Shown here: positions 1-8,934 of the stretch, piece after piece | Position numbering within the stretch: position 1 is the stretch's first letter | Layout of the letters: every line of letters starts with the position of its first letter | Origin: JADHLJ01 sp038146985 | GTDB lineage: Bacteria > Pseudomonadota > Alphaproteobacteria > Thalassobaculales > Thalassobaculaceae | Assembly (NCBI GenBank): GCA_038146985.1 | Contig: JAYQSQ010000001.1 | Location: 248,001-312,000 of the forward strand | Direction of reading: 5' to 3' | Length of the DNA stretch: 64,000 bases | The notes under the pieces: generated by a model | Databases searched by the model: none | The model's input: the letters and a program-made list of their open reading frames with translations, nothing else | Told to the model about the DNA's origin: nothing | Position numbers and translations under genes: made by a program

Positions 1-558
1 GAGCTTGGCCATGATCTCAGCCGATTCCGGGCTGACCGACGAGGCATAGAACCGGCGCTCCGGATGCGACATCGGCCGGGGCCGGATCGACATCTTGGGG
101 ATCTTGTAAAACTCGCCGTCCCATTCGAACACCTCGTCGCGCAGGGCCGTGGTCACCAGCCGCGCGGCTTCGGCGAAGCGCGGGCGGGCCTCTTCCATCG
201 GAACCCGGAAACCGGCGTATTCGGCACTGGCGGCGCCGCGGCCGAAGCCGAACAGGCATCGCCCGCCGCAGAGGATGTCGAGATAGGCGATTTCCTCGGC
301 GACCCGGATCGGGTCATGCCAGGGCAGGACGATGACGCAGGTGCCGAGCGTGATGCGCTTGGTCTTTGCCGCGTAGTAACTGAGAAGCTGAAGCGGATTC
401 GGCGACATGGAATAGCCGGTGAAATGGTGCTCCAGGCCGAACAGGGAGTCGAAACCGAGCGGCTCGGCAAGATCCGCGATCGCCAGATGGTCCATCAGGA
501 CCGCCGCGTCGGAGCGCCCGGGCTCGGAGAGTACGCTGACATCCGTGCCGATTTTCAT
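1..558 (-). CDS. LLM-class flavin-dependent oxidoreductase (luciferase-like), C-terminus beyond window
   Basis: The minus strand is open for 186 codons from an ATG at 558 to the window edge without a stop, so the protein is truncated only by the window. It begins MKIGTDVSV and contains the features of the bacterial luciferase-like TIM barrel: an early LEHHF motif, a segment ITLGTCVIVLPWHDP that forms the flavin side of the barrel, and FGFGRGAA. Family members use reduced flavin (FMNH2 or F420) to oxidise small organic substrates; the substrate cannot be read here. The MFS gene ends 32 bp upstream in the same direction, suggesting uptake and oxidation of a shared compound (inference). Confidence 0.85.
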   Translation of the reverse strand, partial: MKIGTDVSVLSEPGRSDAAVLMDHLAIADLAEPLGFDSLFGLEHHFTGYSMSPNPLQLLSYYAAKTKRITLGTCVIVLPWHDPIRVAEEIAYLDILCGGRCLFGFGRGAASAEYAGFRVPMEEARPRFAEAARLVTTALRDEVFEWDGEFYKIPKMSIRPRPMSHPERRFYASSVSPESAEIMAKL

Positions 559-590
559 GGTCCATCTCCCGGGTGTGATTTCGCCGCGTG

Positions 591-1790
591 TTATCGCTGT
601 CTATTGAACACGTGCCCGGTCCCCAGAATCAATGCCGGGATCAGGGCGACGGCCCCGACGGCGAGGAAGGCGTCGATATAACTTCCACGTGCTGCCACGA
701 TCGCGCTGAAGACGGCGGGACCGATGGCGACGCCCAGAAACGTGAAGGCCGAGACGCCGCCGGTCGCCCGCGCGACCAGCGGGCCCGGCATGATCCGTGC
801 GATCTCGCCGATATAGACGCCGTTCCAGCCCGCCGCGATGATTCCGGAAATGAAGGATACCGCCCACAACAGCGTGCGTGGCCAGGTCTCGTCGAGCGCC
901 GCCAGCGCCAGGCCGCAGCCGAAGATGGCAACGCCGATGACCGCCAGCAGCGGCCTTGCGGGCAGGAGGCTATCGCTGATCCAGCCGAGCAGGGGGCGGC
1001 CGACGATGCCGCCGAGATGCATGATCGAAAACACCGCTCCCGCCGTCACCGGGTCGAGGCCGCCCCGGTCCACCAGCACCACGACGTAGAAGGAAAACAG
1101 CGAGAGCTGCATCATCGCATAGACGAAGGAGGCAAGCGCCAGCGGCCGCAGCCTCGGCTCGGCTGCCACCAGCCGGATCGCGGCAAGAGTTTCGCCCGGG
1201 CCGATCCGCCGTTCCGGATCCCGGTCGCCGTCGTAGCGCGCGCGGATCGGTTGCAGCAGGAGCGCCATGACGACGAGCAGGCCGATCACCGCCGCGATGC
1301 CCAAGGGCCAGCCGAGGCGATCGGCGATCGCCGGCACCGTCAGGCCCAGCAGGAAGCCTCCGACCGGCACGCCGGTCTGCTTTAGCGAGAAAACCAGGCC
1401 CCGTCGCTCCCTCGGAATGGTGCGGGCCAGGAGATGGCTTGCCGCCGGGGTTGCCACGCCATAGCCCATGCCCACCGCCAGCGCGCCCAGAACAAGGCCT
1501 GGAACCCAGCCGTTCAGGGACAGGGCGAGCCCGGCGGCGCCGAGCAGCATCGCGATCTGCGTCGTTCTAACCGAGCCGAAGCGCCCGATCACCGATCCGC
1601 CGATCGAGGTCAGAATTATTGCGCCGACAAAGACGATGGCGGAATAGACCCCGATCCGACTTGGCTCGATGCCGATATCGCCGGCAATCTTGGGGGCCAG
1701 CACCGGCACCGTCATGATCGCCATGGCGATGGCGACTTGGGCCGCGACCATGGCGGTGAGAGACAGGGCGACGTCGTTCTTCACCGTCAC
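591..1790 (-). CDS. MFS transporter
   Basis: A 399-residue inner-membrane protein with about 12 hydrophobic segments. The N-terminal half carries the DRLGW and RFGSVRT type loops of the major facilitator superfamily, and the first segments (AMVAAQVAIAMAIMTVPVLA) are typical of YcaD/CynX-like carriers. It is predicted to move a small solute by proton-coupled antiport or uptake; no substrate can be assigned. It lies between the upstream SDR gene (36 bp gap) and the downstream luciferase-like gene (32 bp gap), all on the minus strand, so a three-gene catabolic operon is likely. It ends with TAA. Confidence 0.85.
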   Translation of the reverse strand: MTVKNDVALSLTAMVAAQVAIAMAIMTVPVLAPKIAGDIGIEPSRIGVYSAIVFVGAIILTSIGGSVIGRFGSVRTTQIAMLLGAAGLALSLNGWVPGLVLGALAVGMGYGVATPAASHLLARTIPRERRGLVFSLKQTGVPVGGFLLGLTVPAIADRLGWPLGIAAVIGLLVVMALLLQPIRARYDGDRDPERRIGPGETLAAIRLVAAEPRLRPLALASFVYAMMQLSLFSFYVVVLVDRGGLDPVTAGAVFSIMHLGGIVGRPLLGWISDSLLPARPLLAVIGVAIFGCGLALAALDETWPRTLLWAVSFISGIIAAGWNGVYIGEIARIMPGPLVARATGGVSAFTFLGVAIGPAVFSAIVAARGSYIDAFLAVGAVALIPALILGTGHVFNRQR

Positions 1791-1826
1791 CCTTCCCGCG
1801 CTGCGGGGACCGGGTGAGAGCAGCCC

Positions 1827-2618
1827 CTAGACAACAGGGCTGCGACCGCCATCGACATTGATCGCGATCCCCGACAGATAGCTCGCCCGGTCGGAGGCGA
1901 GGAAACAGGCCACATCGGCGAATTCCTCAGCCCGGCCGACCCGTCCCATCGGGATCTTGTTGGCGTCGGCCATGCCCTGCAGGAACTCCTCATAGCTCTT
2001 GGCGGTCCCGGAGGCCTTGTGCTTGACCTCGTGCTGGTTGCTGTCGATCAGGCCGACCAGAAGCGCGTTCACCAGAACATTATGCGGCGCGGCCTCTCCG
2101 GCCAGCACCTTGGTCAGCGCCATGCCGGCGGCCCGGGTCACGGCGGTCGGCGCGCCCTCGGCCGGCGGGGCCTTGGCGCCGACATTGAGGACGTTGATGA
2201 TCCGGCCCCATTTGCGTTCCTTCATGGCCGGCAGGGTGAGCCGCGCGAGACGGATCGCGGCGAACAGCTTGAGGTCGATATCGTTCTGCCAAAGTTCGTC
2301 GCTAACCTCCAGGAACGGGCCACGCTGGGAGGTGCCGGCGTTGTTCACCAGGATGTCGACCGGCCCCAACTGTGCGGTGACGGTGGCGTGAAGCGCCGCG
2401 CATTCGTCGGCCCGGCTCACGTCGCAGGCCTCGGCGACGACCTTGTTGCCGGCGCCAGCCGCCTGGATCTCCCGGCGCGCGGCATCAAGCGCGTCGGCGC
2501 CCCGCGCGGTGATGGCCACCGAGGCCCCGGCTTCGGCGAAGCGAAGCGCCATCGCCTTTCCCAGTCCCTTGCTGCCCCCGGTGATCAGCGCGACTTTTCC
2601 GTCCAAGCGAACGTCCAT
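1827..2618 (-). CDS. SDR-family protein lacking the YxxxK catalytic pair
   Basis: Rossmann-fold short-chain dehydrogenase/reductase of 263 residues. The ATG at 2618 is chosen because GGAG lies seven bases upstream; the frame is open a further nine codons. The cofactor motif TGGSKGLG (residues 13-20) and NNAG (92-95) are intact. At the place of the usual YxxxK motif the protein reads TAVTR (158-162), and the catalytic serine region reads NVLNVGAK, so the classical Ser-Tyr-Lys residues are missing. It still ends with the INVDGG motif of the family. A dehydrogenase working by another residue set, or a binding or regulatory role, is possible. First gene of the likely SDR-MFS-monooxygenase operon. 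Stop is TAG. Confidence 0.85.
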   Translation of the reverse strand: MDVRLDGKVALITGGSKGLGKAMALRFAEAGASVAITARGADALDAARREIQAAGAGNKVVAEACDVSRADECAALHATVTAQLGPVDILVNNAGTSQRGPFLEVSDELWQNDIDLKLFAAIRLARLTLPAMKERKWGRIINVLNVGAKAPPAEGAPTAVTRAAGMALTKVLAGEAAPHNVLVNALLVGLIDSNQHEVKHKASGTAKSYEEFLQGMADANKIPMGRVGRAEEFADVACFLASDRASYLSGIAINVDGGRSPVV

Positions 2619-2793
2619 GGGTGTCTCCAGAATAGAATGTTTCAAAGTAGATCATGAACCCGGGGAAGGAAGCGGGCTCGCGGGTCCCCGCGATCCTAGT
2701 GAAGACAACGGGATCTGAACAGATTACACTGATTAAGAATTTATTAACCAACTGTGGCGACAGTGCGTGACCGAAAATACCCCGGAGCGCGGT

Positions 2794-3843
2794 ATGGCCG
2801 AACCCGCCTTGGACGCTGCGACAGGCACGTCGGTGCCGATCGACAGCGAAGCGATGGATTCGCTGCATATTCTGCCGCTGGCCATCATCCCGCTCGGGAC
2901 GCCCGGCTAGCGGAAGTCTTCGCTGATCAAGAACGCGCGCCTGGAATCCGTGATTGAGCTGTTTCGCGACGGCGTTACCGGCAGCGGACAGATCGAACCG
3001 GGGGCGGTCACCGATTTCTATCAGGATACCCCGGAACTGCGGCAAGACATGGAGATGCTTGACGCGCTGGGAAAGCTGCAATCCTTCGACGTTTACTCGC
3101 TTCGGATCGAATTGCGGCGCCTTGAAATCGGTCTCTCGGATTTCGAATGCCTCACGCTTTCGCCCAAGAAGCAGACCGAACTCAATGCCTTCATGCGCAC
3201 TTTCACGCGCCCCCTGATCGCGCGGGTCTACGGGACCGACAACGACGTGCAGGATGTCGGCGAGATCATCAAGATGCTTGCCCAGCCGGATCGCCAGGCG
3301 ACGATCAAGCAGCTGCAGCGCCTTGCGGACGAGCTCAACGTCACGATCATGGAAGTGCCGAGCTTCATCGAGCAGTACGGCGATATCTTCCTGTCGCTGT
3401 CATACTATCGGAACTGTCTCGACGAGACCCGCAAGGATATCCCGGCCTTCCTGGAATGGATGCAGGAGATTCGCGGCAATCACCAGGTTCAGGGCGACCG
3501 CTCCCTCGGCAAGATGCTTGAGGACATCGAGAAGGGGTTCAACGAGATCACCACGTCGATCGCGGGACGCTTCAAGTTTTTCGAAACGATTTCCAAGGAC
3601 TTCTGGTCCGATATTTCGGCCGACTCCTTTCAGGAGTTCCGCGATACCGTCACCTCGCACCATTTGAGCATCGGTGCGGTGCTCTGCGGATTGTCGGTCA
3701 AGATGATGCACTGGAAAACCCGGTTCCCGCAGGCCAGCGGCGGCCCGTCGAAACGGATCGAGTTCCTGCAATCCGAGATCTATCCCGGTTTGGAACATAT
3801 CCGCCGCATTGAAAAAAGCGTCTCCGCCCCGGCCGCCGCCTAG
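2794..3843 (+). pseudogene. Unrecognised protein gene interrupted by in-frame TAG at 2908-2910
   Basis: A coding frame starts at ATG 2794 with GGAG eight bases upstream and runs 38 codons (MAEPALDAATGTSVP..., ending PLAIIPLGTPG) to a TAG at 2908. The same frame continues without another stop to TAG at 3841, giving about 310 more residues. Codon choice stays strongly GC3-biased on both sides of the TAG, so one gene of about 349 codons has probably been cut. If translation restarts, GTG at 2950 gives 297 residues. The product is soluble, rich in charged helices, and I do not recognise its family. Possible readings are a recent nonsense mutation, readthrough, or a base-call error. Confidence 0.7.
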
Positions 3844-3887
3844 CCACGCTCCGGCGTCACATCGACGCTCGCGCGATCACCCCGCCG

Positions 3888-4706
3888 TCAGTGCGCGAGA
3901 TCCAGCGGTTCGATGGAAACCTTGCCGCCGAGCGAGCTCAACACATGGCTTTCCGGCACCTCCCGCCAGGTAAGATCGCCCGCGTCGAGCGGTTCGGAGA
4001 GGACCAGTGTCGCGCCGACCCCGTCGGTCATGCCGACCGAGCGGTCGACGACCGTCAATGTGCCGCCCGTCGCCCAATAGAGTGACGGCGACTGGTGGTC
4101 GCTGGAATAGCGGACCGCGACGAGCCGGGCACCGTCGGAAAAAGCGGCGGTCATGCGGAACGGCTCGTCGATGCCGCGCCGCTCCATCGTTCCGACGATC
4201 TCGCGGATGGTGGCGGAGAGGCCGCGCGCCGGATCATCGATCAGTCCGTTGCCGAGAGCCAGAAGGAAGAAGGCCTCGCTGTCGGTGGTTCCGTGCCTTT
4301 CGCCGTAAAAGTCGCTCGGGATCATCTGTTCGATTTCCCGTCGGATCGCGTGATAGCCGCCGATCCGGCCATTGTGCATGAACAGCGTGTCGTCATGACG
4401 GAACGGATGACAGTTCTCCCGGCTGGTGGAGGTTCCGGTCGAGGCGCGCACATGGGCGAAAAACAGGCGGGAATGGATCTGTTCGGAAATGCTGCGCAGG
4501 TTCGCGTCGTTCCATGCCGGGAGCGTATCGCGGAACAGCCCGGGTCTCGACTGATTGCCGTACCAGCCGAGACCGAACCCATCGCCGTTGGTCGGTACGA
4601 TCGATCGGCGGGCCGAAAGCGACTGCTGGATCAGCGAATTGCTCGGCGCGAACAGCAGCCGTTCGATCAGCAGATCGGGACCGGCATAGGCAAGCCAACG
4701 GCACAT
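3888..4706 (-). CDS. Class II glutamine amidotransferase (YafJ/EgtC-like)
   Basis: A 272-residue protein starting MCRW. Cys2 becomes the N-terminal nucleophile after methionine removal, as in the GATase II (Ntn-hydrolase) fold. Supporting motifs are NGDGFGLGWY, FAHVRAST and the HNGRIGG loop, which bind and hydrolyse glutamine. The family includes YafJ and the EgtC gamma-glutamyl hydrolase of ergothioneine synthesis; no ergothioneine genes are beside it, so the substrate stays open. GGGGAG lies eight bases upstream of the ATG. The gene follows msrA by 14 bp on the same strand, so the two are probably cotranscribed. Confidence 0.9.
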   Translation of the reverse strand: MCRWLAYAGPDLLIERLLFAPSNSLIQQSLSARRSIVPTNGDGFGLGWYGNQSRPGLFRDTLPAWNDANLRSISEQIHSRLFFAHVRASTGTSTSRENCHPFRHDDTLFMHNGRIGGYHAIRREIEQMIPSDFYGERHGTTDSEAFFLLALGNGLIDDPARGLSATIREIVGTMERRGIDEPFRMTAAFSDGARLVAVRYSSDHQSPSLYWATGGTLTVVDRSVGMTDGVGATLVLSEPLDAGDLTWREVPESHVLSSLGGKVSIEPLDLAH

Positions 4707-4720
4707 GATCTAGCTCCCCT

Positions 4721-5197
4721 TCAGCCGAAAAGACGCCAGCGGCGTTTTCGGCGTTTTGAAAGATAACCCTGGTGATGATCCTCGGCCGGCCAGAACGTCT
4801 TGGCCGGCGAGATTTCGGTGACGATATCGTGGTGGTAGCGTCCGCTGTCCTGCTCGGCCTTCTTCGAGCGCATGGCCGCGTCGGTCTGGTCCTCGCTATG
4901 GGTGAAGATCACCGAGCGGTACTGAGTGCCGATATCCGGGCCCTGGAAATTCAATTGGGTCGGGTTGTGGCAGTCCCAAAACACCTCGAGCAGGGTCTCG
5001 TAGTCGACTTTGGTCTCGTCATAGCCGACCTGGACGACCTCGGCATGGCCGGTCATCCCGGTGCAGACCTCCTCGTAGGAGGGATTGTCGGTGACGCCGC
5101 CGCTGTAACCGACGGTAACCTCCGTGACGCCGCGGACATGCTTGAAGGCTTCCTCGACACCCCAGAAACAGCCGGCTCCGAACATTGCCTTTGCCAT
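4721..5197 (-). CDS. msrA: Peptide-methionine (S)-S-oxide reductase MsrA
   Basis: A 158-residue cytosolic repair enzyme reducing methionine-S-sulfoxide in oxidised proteins with thioredoxin. The active-site GCFWG is at residues 9-13 with Cys10 as nucleophile, and the substrate loop GYSGG and the EVVQVGYD and HHQGYL motifs are all present. There is no further cysteine near the C-terminus of the kind that resolves the disulfide in some homologues; the C-terminal tail is basic (KRRKRRWRLFG). An in-frame GTG four codons further upstream is an alternative start. It is the first gene of an msrA-amidotransferase pair. Confidence 0.95.
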   Translation of the reverse strand: MAKAMFGAGCFWGVEEAFKHVRGVTEVTVGYSGGVTDNPSYEEVCTGMTGHAEVVQVGYDETKVDYETLLEVFWDCHNPTQLNFQGPDIGTQYRSVIFTHSEDQTDAAMRSKKAEQDSGRYHHDIVTEISPAKTFWPAEDHHQGYLSKRRKRRWRLFG

Positions 5198-5308
5198 GGC
5201 GACCCCCATCGCGGCAAACCGATCCGTTGGATAGAGTGCGGCCGATCCCGCACTTTGTCGATAGCATCCGCAAGAGCTAAATCCGGCAGGAAGAACCGCC
5301 TGAAACGG

Positions 5309-6844
5309 CTACTCGCGAAGCAGCGTTTCCAGGTCGTGCCGCAGCACTTTTCCCGACACGTTTCTCGGGAAGGCATCATGGTTCAGAAAGCGGATTTCCT
5401 TGGGCTGCTTGAAACCGGCGAGATTGGCGCGGCAGAGTTTGGCAAGGCTCGCGGCATCAAGGCTGTCGTCGGAACGGGCGACGAAGGCGACGGGGACCTC
5501 GCCCCACCGGTCGTCCGGACGGCGCACCACCGCGGCCTCGGTCACCCGGGGGTCGGTCAGCAGCACGCGTTCGATCTCGGCGGGATAGATGTTCTCGCCG
5601 CCGGACTTGATCATGTATTTGACCCGGTCGACGAAGTTGAAGCCGCCATCGGCCTCGCGGACCAGCAGATCGCCATTGTGGAACCAGCCGCCGCGGAAAT
5701 CATGCGCGTTGGTTTCCTCGGCCCGCCAATAGCCGCTGAACAGGGTGGGGCCGCGCACCGCAAGCTCTCCCGGCGTGCCCGGCGGTACGTCCTCGTCGTT
5801 CTCGTCGACCAGGCGAATCTCGCAATTCGGGCTCGGGTATTTCGTCAGGCGCTCCGGAACGATGCCGATCGGGACCGTTATCCCGGCGGCGGGCAGGCTG
5901 CCGGTCTCGGTGGAGCCGAAGGTATTGGCATAAGGCGCGTTCAGCAGCCGGGTGATCTCGGCCAGTTGGTGGCCGGGCACGAGATCGGCCATGACGCCGC
6001 AGAGTTTGATCCCCGCTGGCGGCCGGTTGCGGCGCTTCATCTCTTCTATGAAGCTTTCGACCATGCCGGGGATCACGACCAGCCAGCCGATTGGCTCCCG
6101 AATCGCGATATCGGCGAGCCGAGCGGCGTCATAGCCGTCCTCGATGATGACCTTGCCGCCGCCGAGCAATGTCATCAGTGCGAGATCCATGCCGCCCATG
6201 TGGAACATCGGGGTCCAGCACACGAAACTGTCGCCGGCCGCGAGACCGAAATCGGCGCGCGCGCCGGTGGCCCGGGCGACTTCGGCGCGATGGCTTATCA
6301 GCGCGCCCTTGGGAAGCCCCGTGGTGCCGCTGGTGTAGAGGATCAGCAGGCCATCCTCCGGGTCGATCTCGCATTGGACCTTGGCGCCGCCGGCGTTTTC
6401 CAGCCGGGTTTCGTAATCAGCCCCGAACTCGATGATGGTGTCCGGCGCGATGCCCAGGTGATCGAGTGTGGACCGGTGGCGGGGGGAGACGAGAACCAGC
6501 TTCGGCTCGACAAGCGAGAGGCAGTGCCGCAGCTCCGGTGGCGCGAGGCGCCAGTTCTGGCACGCGAGGATCGCGCCGATCTTTCCGGCCGCCACCGTCG
6601 CTTCAATGTATTCCGTTCGATTCTCGGACAGTATCGCGATTCTGTCTCCTCTTTCCACGCCGAGAGCCGAGAAGGCCCGGGCGAGCGCGTCGGCACGGCC
6701 GTCCAGATCGCGGAACGACAGGATCCGGTCGCGCTCCTGCAGGGCCGCGCGGTGCGGCGTCGCGCGGGCCCGGTCGCTGACCATTGAGCACACCGTGCTG
6801 TAGGAGCTTTTCTGAATCAGCGTTCTGGCGGGAGAAGGAGACAT
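5309..6844 (-). CDS. Acyl-CoA ligase / AMP-dependent synthetase
   Basis: A 511-residue member of the ANL adenylating superfamily, which activates a carboxylic acid with ATP and transfers it to coenzyme A. The P-loop YTSGTTGLPKG spans residues 170-180, the AMP-binding TFGSTETGS-type segment follows, and the GDLLVREADG and DRVKYMIKSGGENIYPAEIE motifs mark the hinge and C-terminal domain. The catalytic lysine is K499 in NVSGK close to the C-terminus. Substrate (fatty, aromatic or short-chain acid) cannot be decided. It lies 111 bp upstream of msrA on the same strand, probably as a separate unit. Stop is TAG. Confidence 0.93.
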   Translation of the reverse strand: MSPSPARTLIQKSSYSTVCSMVSDRARATPHRAALQERDRILSFRDLDGRADALARAFSALGVERGDRIAILSENRTEYIEATVAAGKIGAILACQNWRLAPPELRHCLSLVEPKLVLVSPRHRSTLDHLGIAPDTIIEFGADYETRLENAGGAKVQCEIDPEDGLLILYTSGTTGLPKGALISHRAEVARATGARADFGLAAGDSFVCWTPMFHMGGMDLALMTLLGGGKVIIEDGYDAARLADIAIREPIGWLVVIPGMVESFIEEMKRRNRPPAGIKLCGVMADLVPGHQLAEITRLLNAPYANTFGSTETGSLPAAGITVPIGIVPERLTKYPSPNCEIRLVDENDEDVPPGTPGELAVRGPTLFSGYWRAEETNAHDFRGGWFHNGDLLVREADGGFNFVDRVKYMIKSGGENIYPAEIERVLLTDPRVTEAAVVRRPDDRWGEVPVAFVARSDDSLDAASLAKLCRANLAGFKQPKEIRFLNHDAFPRNVSGKVLRHDLETLLRE

Positions 6845-7226
6845 GATGGCCTCGAAAAGTTTATGCAGGCGACGTGCCGTTAAGGGAAGACCGCAGAGCC
6901 GGTCGATCCATTGTCGACAATATCATTTACAATTGCGCAAGAATTGGACTTTCACCTCCCTTTCACCCAGGGTCATCAAACCGAGCCGATCCGGATGGGC
7001 AGTGGTCCGGCGCCTTGCTTGCGATCCGTCGATTGCCGAATCTCCGTTCGCAAGGCGCCAGAAAAAAAAGGCCCAAATGCTGATTTTTCTTCACTTTTTT
7101 GAAGCTTTGCGACTAAATCCGTACCGAGAGCGATTGATCAGGGCATCATGGTGATGTATTTAGACTGATCTTTTTCCAGGAAAATGCGTCCGGGGATACC
7201 GGCCGAAGCGCTAATGGGGACTTTCA
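6845..7226. other. 382-bp intergenic region between divergent genes
   Basis: This stretch separates the acyl-CoA ligase (minus) from the RTX gene (plus). It is more AT-rich than its surroundings, especially 7060-7180, with A and T runs near 7063-7070 and 7082-7100, and must hold both promoters. GGGGA lies about seven bases before the RTX start codon. Short open frames cross it, but none has recognisable content or convincing codon bias. I see no RNA gene or repeat in it. Confidence 0.5.
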
Positions 7227-8813
7227 ATGGCATCAATCACCGGAACGACTTCTTCCGACAATCTCACCGGCACGGGTAACTCCGACGACATCACGGGTCT
7301 CACCGGGGCGGATACGATCAGCGCGCTTGGCGGTGCTGATCTGGTTTACGGCAACCAGGGTTCGGACAACATTCTGGCGGCCGGCGGTGACGACACGGTG
7401 TTCGGCGGCCAGGACACGGACACGGTTGACGGCAGCGACGGCAACGACGTGATCTACGGCAACCTCGGCAACGATCTGTTGTCGGGCGGCGGCGACAGCG
7501 ACTCGATCTTCGGCGGCCAGGGCAACGACAACATCGCCGCGGGCAGCGGCACCGATGTGGTCTACGGCAACTTAGGCAACGACTCGATCAACGGCGGCGA
7601 CGGCGCGGACACGCTGTTCGGCGGCCAGGACAACGACGCGCTGACCGGCGGAGCCGGCTCGGACGTGCTGTACGGCAACCTGGGCAACGACACGATCATC
7701 GGCAGCGGTGACTCGGACGCGCTGTATGGCGGCCAGGGCAACGACGTGCTGAGCGGCGGCGACGGCACGGACCTTGTGTTCGGCAACCTGGGCAACGACA
7801 CGCTGTTCGGCAGCGGCGGTGCGGACACGCTGTATGGCGGTGACGGCAACGACCAGCTGAACGGTGGCTCGGAAGCGGACCTGATCTACGGCAACGCGAA
7901 TGCGGACACGATTTCGGGTGATGTCGGCAACGACACGATCCAGGGCGGGGCCGGCAACGACCTTGCCTATGGCGGGGCCGGCAACGACGTTCTGGTTGGC
8001 GGCACGGGTGCGGACACGCTGTATGGCGGCACCGGCAACGACCAGCTGACGGGAGGTACGGACAACGACCTTCTGGTTGGCGGCATCACGGGCGCGTTTG
8101 GCGGCGTCGACACGCTGTATGGCGGCGACGGCGCGGACACGCTGATCGCGGGTTCGACCCAGGGCGACATTCTGTACGGCGATACGGGCAATGACAGCCT
8201 GGTCGGCGGCACGGGCGATGACACGCTGTTCGGCGGTTCGGGCAACGACGTGATCGACGGCACGCTGGCGGGTGCGGATCTGCTGTACGGCGAGGACGGC
8301 AACGACGTGATCCGGGCGGGCTCGGACAGTGACACGCTGTTCGGTGGCTCGGGCAACGATGTGCTGTATGCGGCGCTGGTCGGCGGCACGGACAATGGCG
8401 GCGAGCTGTTGTACGGCGGCGACGGCAACGACACGCTGTATGCGGGCGCGGCGATCTCGGGTTTGGCGGACACGCTGTACGGCGGGGACGGAGCCGACAA
8501 GTTCGTGGTGAGCACGACGGTGTCGGTTGCGACGATCACCGGCGGGACGATCACGGGCGCGGACATCTTCAGCTTCTCGTCGGGATCGGACAAGATCACG
8601 CTTGTGGGCTTCGGCTTCACGAGCTCGGGCAGCCCGGCTCTGGTGACGTCGTCGGGCGGTTCGTTCGGGGCGACGGGGACGATCGTGCTCTCGGCGAACA
8701 CGGCGAACAACCTTGTCGAGGTGTATCTGAACGGCGCGTCGGATGACCGCTACGCGAAGATCACGGTGAACGGCGTGACGACGCTGAACCTGACGGACTT
8801 CGAGTTCTCCTGA
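7227..8813 (+). CDS. RTX-type calcium-binding repeat protein (type I secretion substrate)
   Basis: A 528-residue acidic protein built almost entirely of glycine/aspartate nonapeptide units such as GGxGNDxL and YGNLGNDTI from about residue 15 to 425. In RTX proteins these units fold into a parallel beta-roll that binds calcium outside the cell. There is no N-terminal signal peptide. The last 100 residues are repeat-poor, rich in Ser/Thr/Val and end LTDFEFS, consistent with the uncleaved C-terminal signal read by type I exporters. No enzymatic domain is visible, so a matrix, adhesion or surface-layer role is possible (inference). No ABC exporter or membrane-fusion gene is adjacent. Confidence 0.88.
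   Translation: MASITGTTSSDNLTGTGNSDDITGLTGADTISALGGADLVYGNQGSDNILAAGGDDTVFGGQDTDTVDGSDGNDVIYGNLGNDLLSGGGDSDSIFGGQGNDNIAAGSGTDVVYGNLGNDSINGGDGADTLFGGQDNDALTGGAGSDVLYGNLGNDTIIGSGDSDALYGGQGNDVLSGGDGTDLVFGNLGNDTLFGSGGADTLYGGDGNDQLNGGSEADLIYGNANADTISGDVGNDTIQGGAGNDLAYGGAGNDVLVGGTGADTLYGGTGNDQLTGGTDNDLLVGGITGAFGGVDTLYGGDGADTLIAGSTQGDILYGDTGNDSLVGGTGDDTLFGGSGNDVIDGTLAGADLLYGEDGNDVIRAGSDSDTLFGGSGNDVLYAALVGGTDNGGELLYGGDGNDTLYAGAAISGLADTLYGGDGADKFVVSTTVSVATITGGTITGADIFSFSSGSDKITLVGFGFTSSGSPALVTSSGGSFGATGTIVLSANTANNLVEVYLNGASDDRYAKITVNGVTTLNLTDFEFS
7290..8510 (+). repeat. Tandem coding repeats of the RTX gene
   Basis: At DNA level the central 1.2 kb is a mosaic of near-identical segments, for example recurring ggcaacgacacgctgt and ttcggcggccag words at 27- and 54-base spacing. 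They encode the Gly/Asp nonapeptides. Such tracts commonly expand or contract by recombination, so copy number may differ between strains and could be collapsed in short-read assemblies. Confidence 0.8.
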
Positions 8814-8836
8814 TCCCGGCCAAGACGGCCAAGCGG

Positions 8837-8860
8837 GTGGCGCTCCCTCGGGGGCGCCAC
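8837..8860 (+). terminator. Hairpin downstream of RTX gene
   Basis: Ten-base-pair stem (gtggcgctcc / ggggcgccac, one G-T pair) with a four-base loop, 23 bases after the RTX stop and followed by ttcgcgtttgg. The T-run is weak, so efficiency is uncertain, but position and stem strength fit an intrinsic terminator. Confidence 0.6.
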
Positions 8861-8934
8861 TTCGCGTTTGGGGGGCTGGGTTTGAAGCGGGAGCGCGAAA
8901 CACCGGGGCGCCGATACCGGCGGGTACCTAATTC

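Noticed and set aside
7290..8510. CRISPR-like array in the repeated region
   Set aside because: The repeats are in-frame coding units for Gly/Asp nonapeptides and lack unique spacers of constant length.
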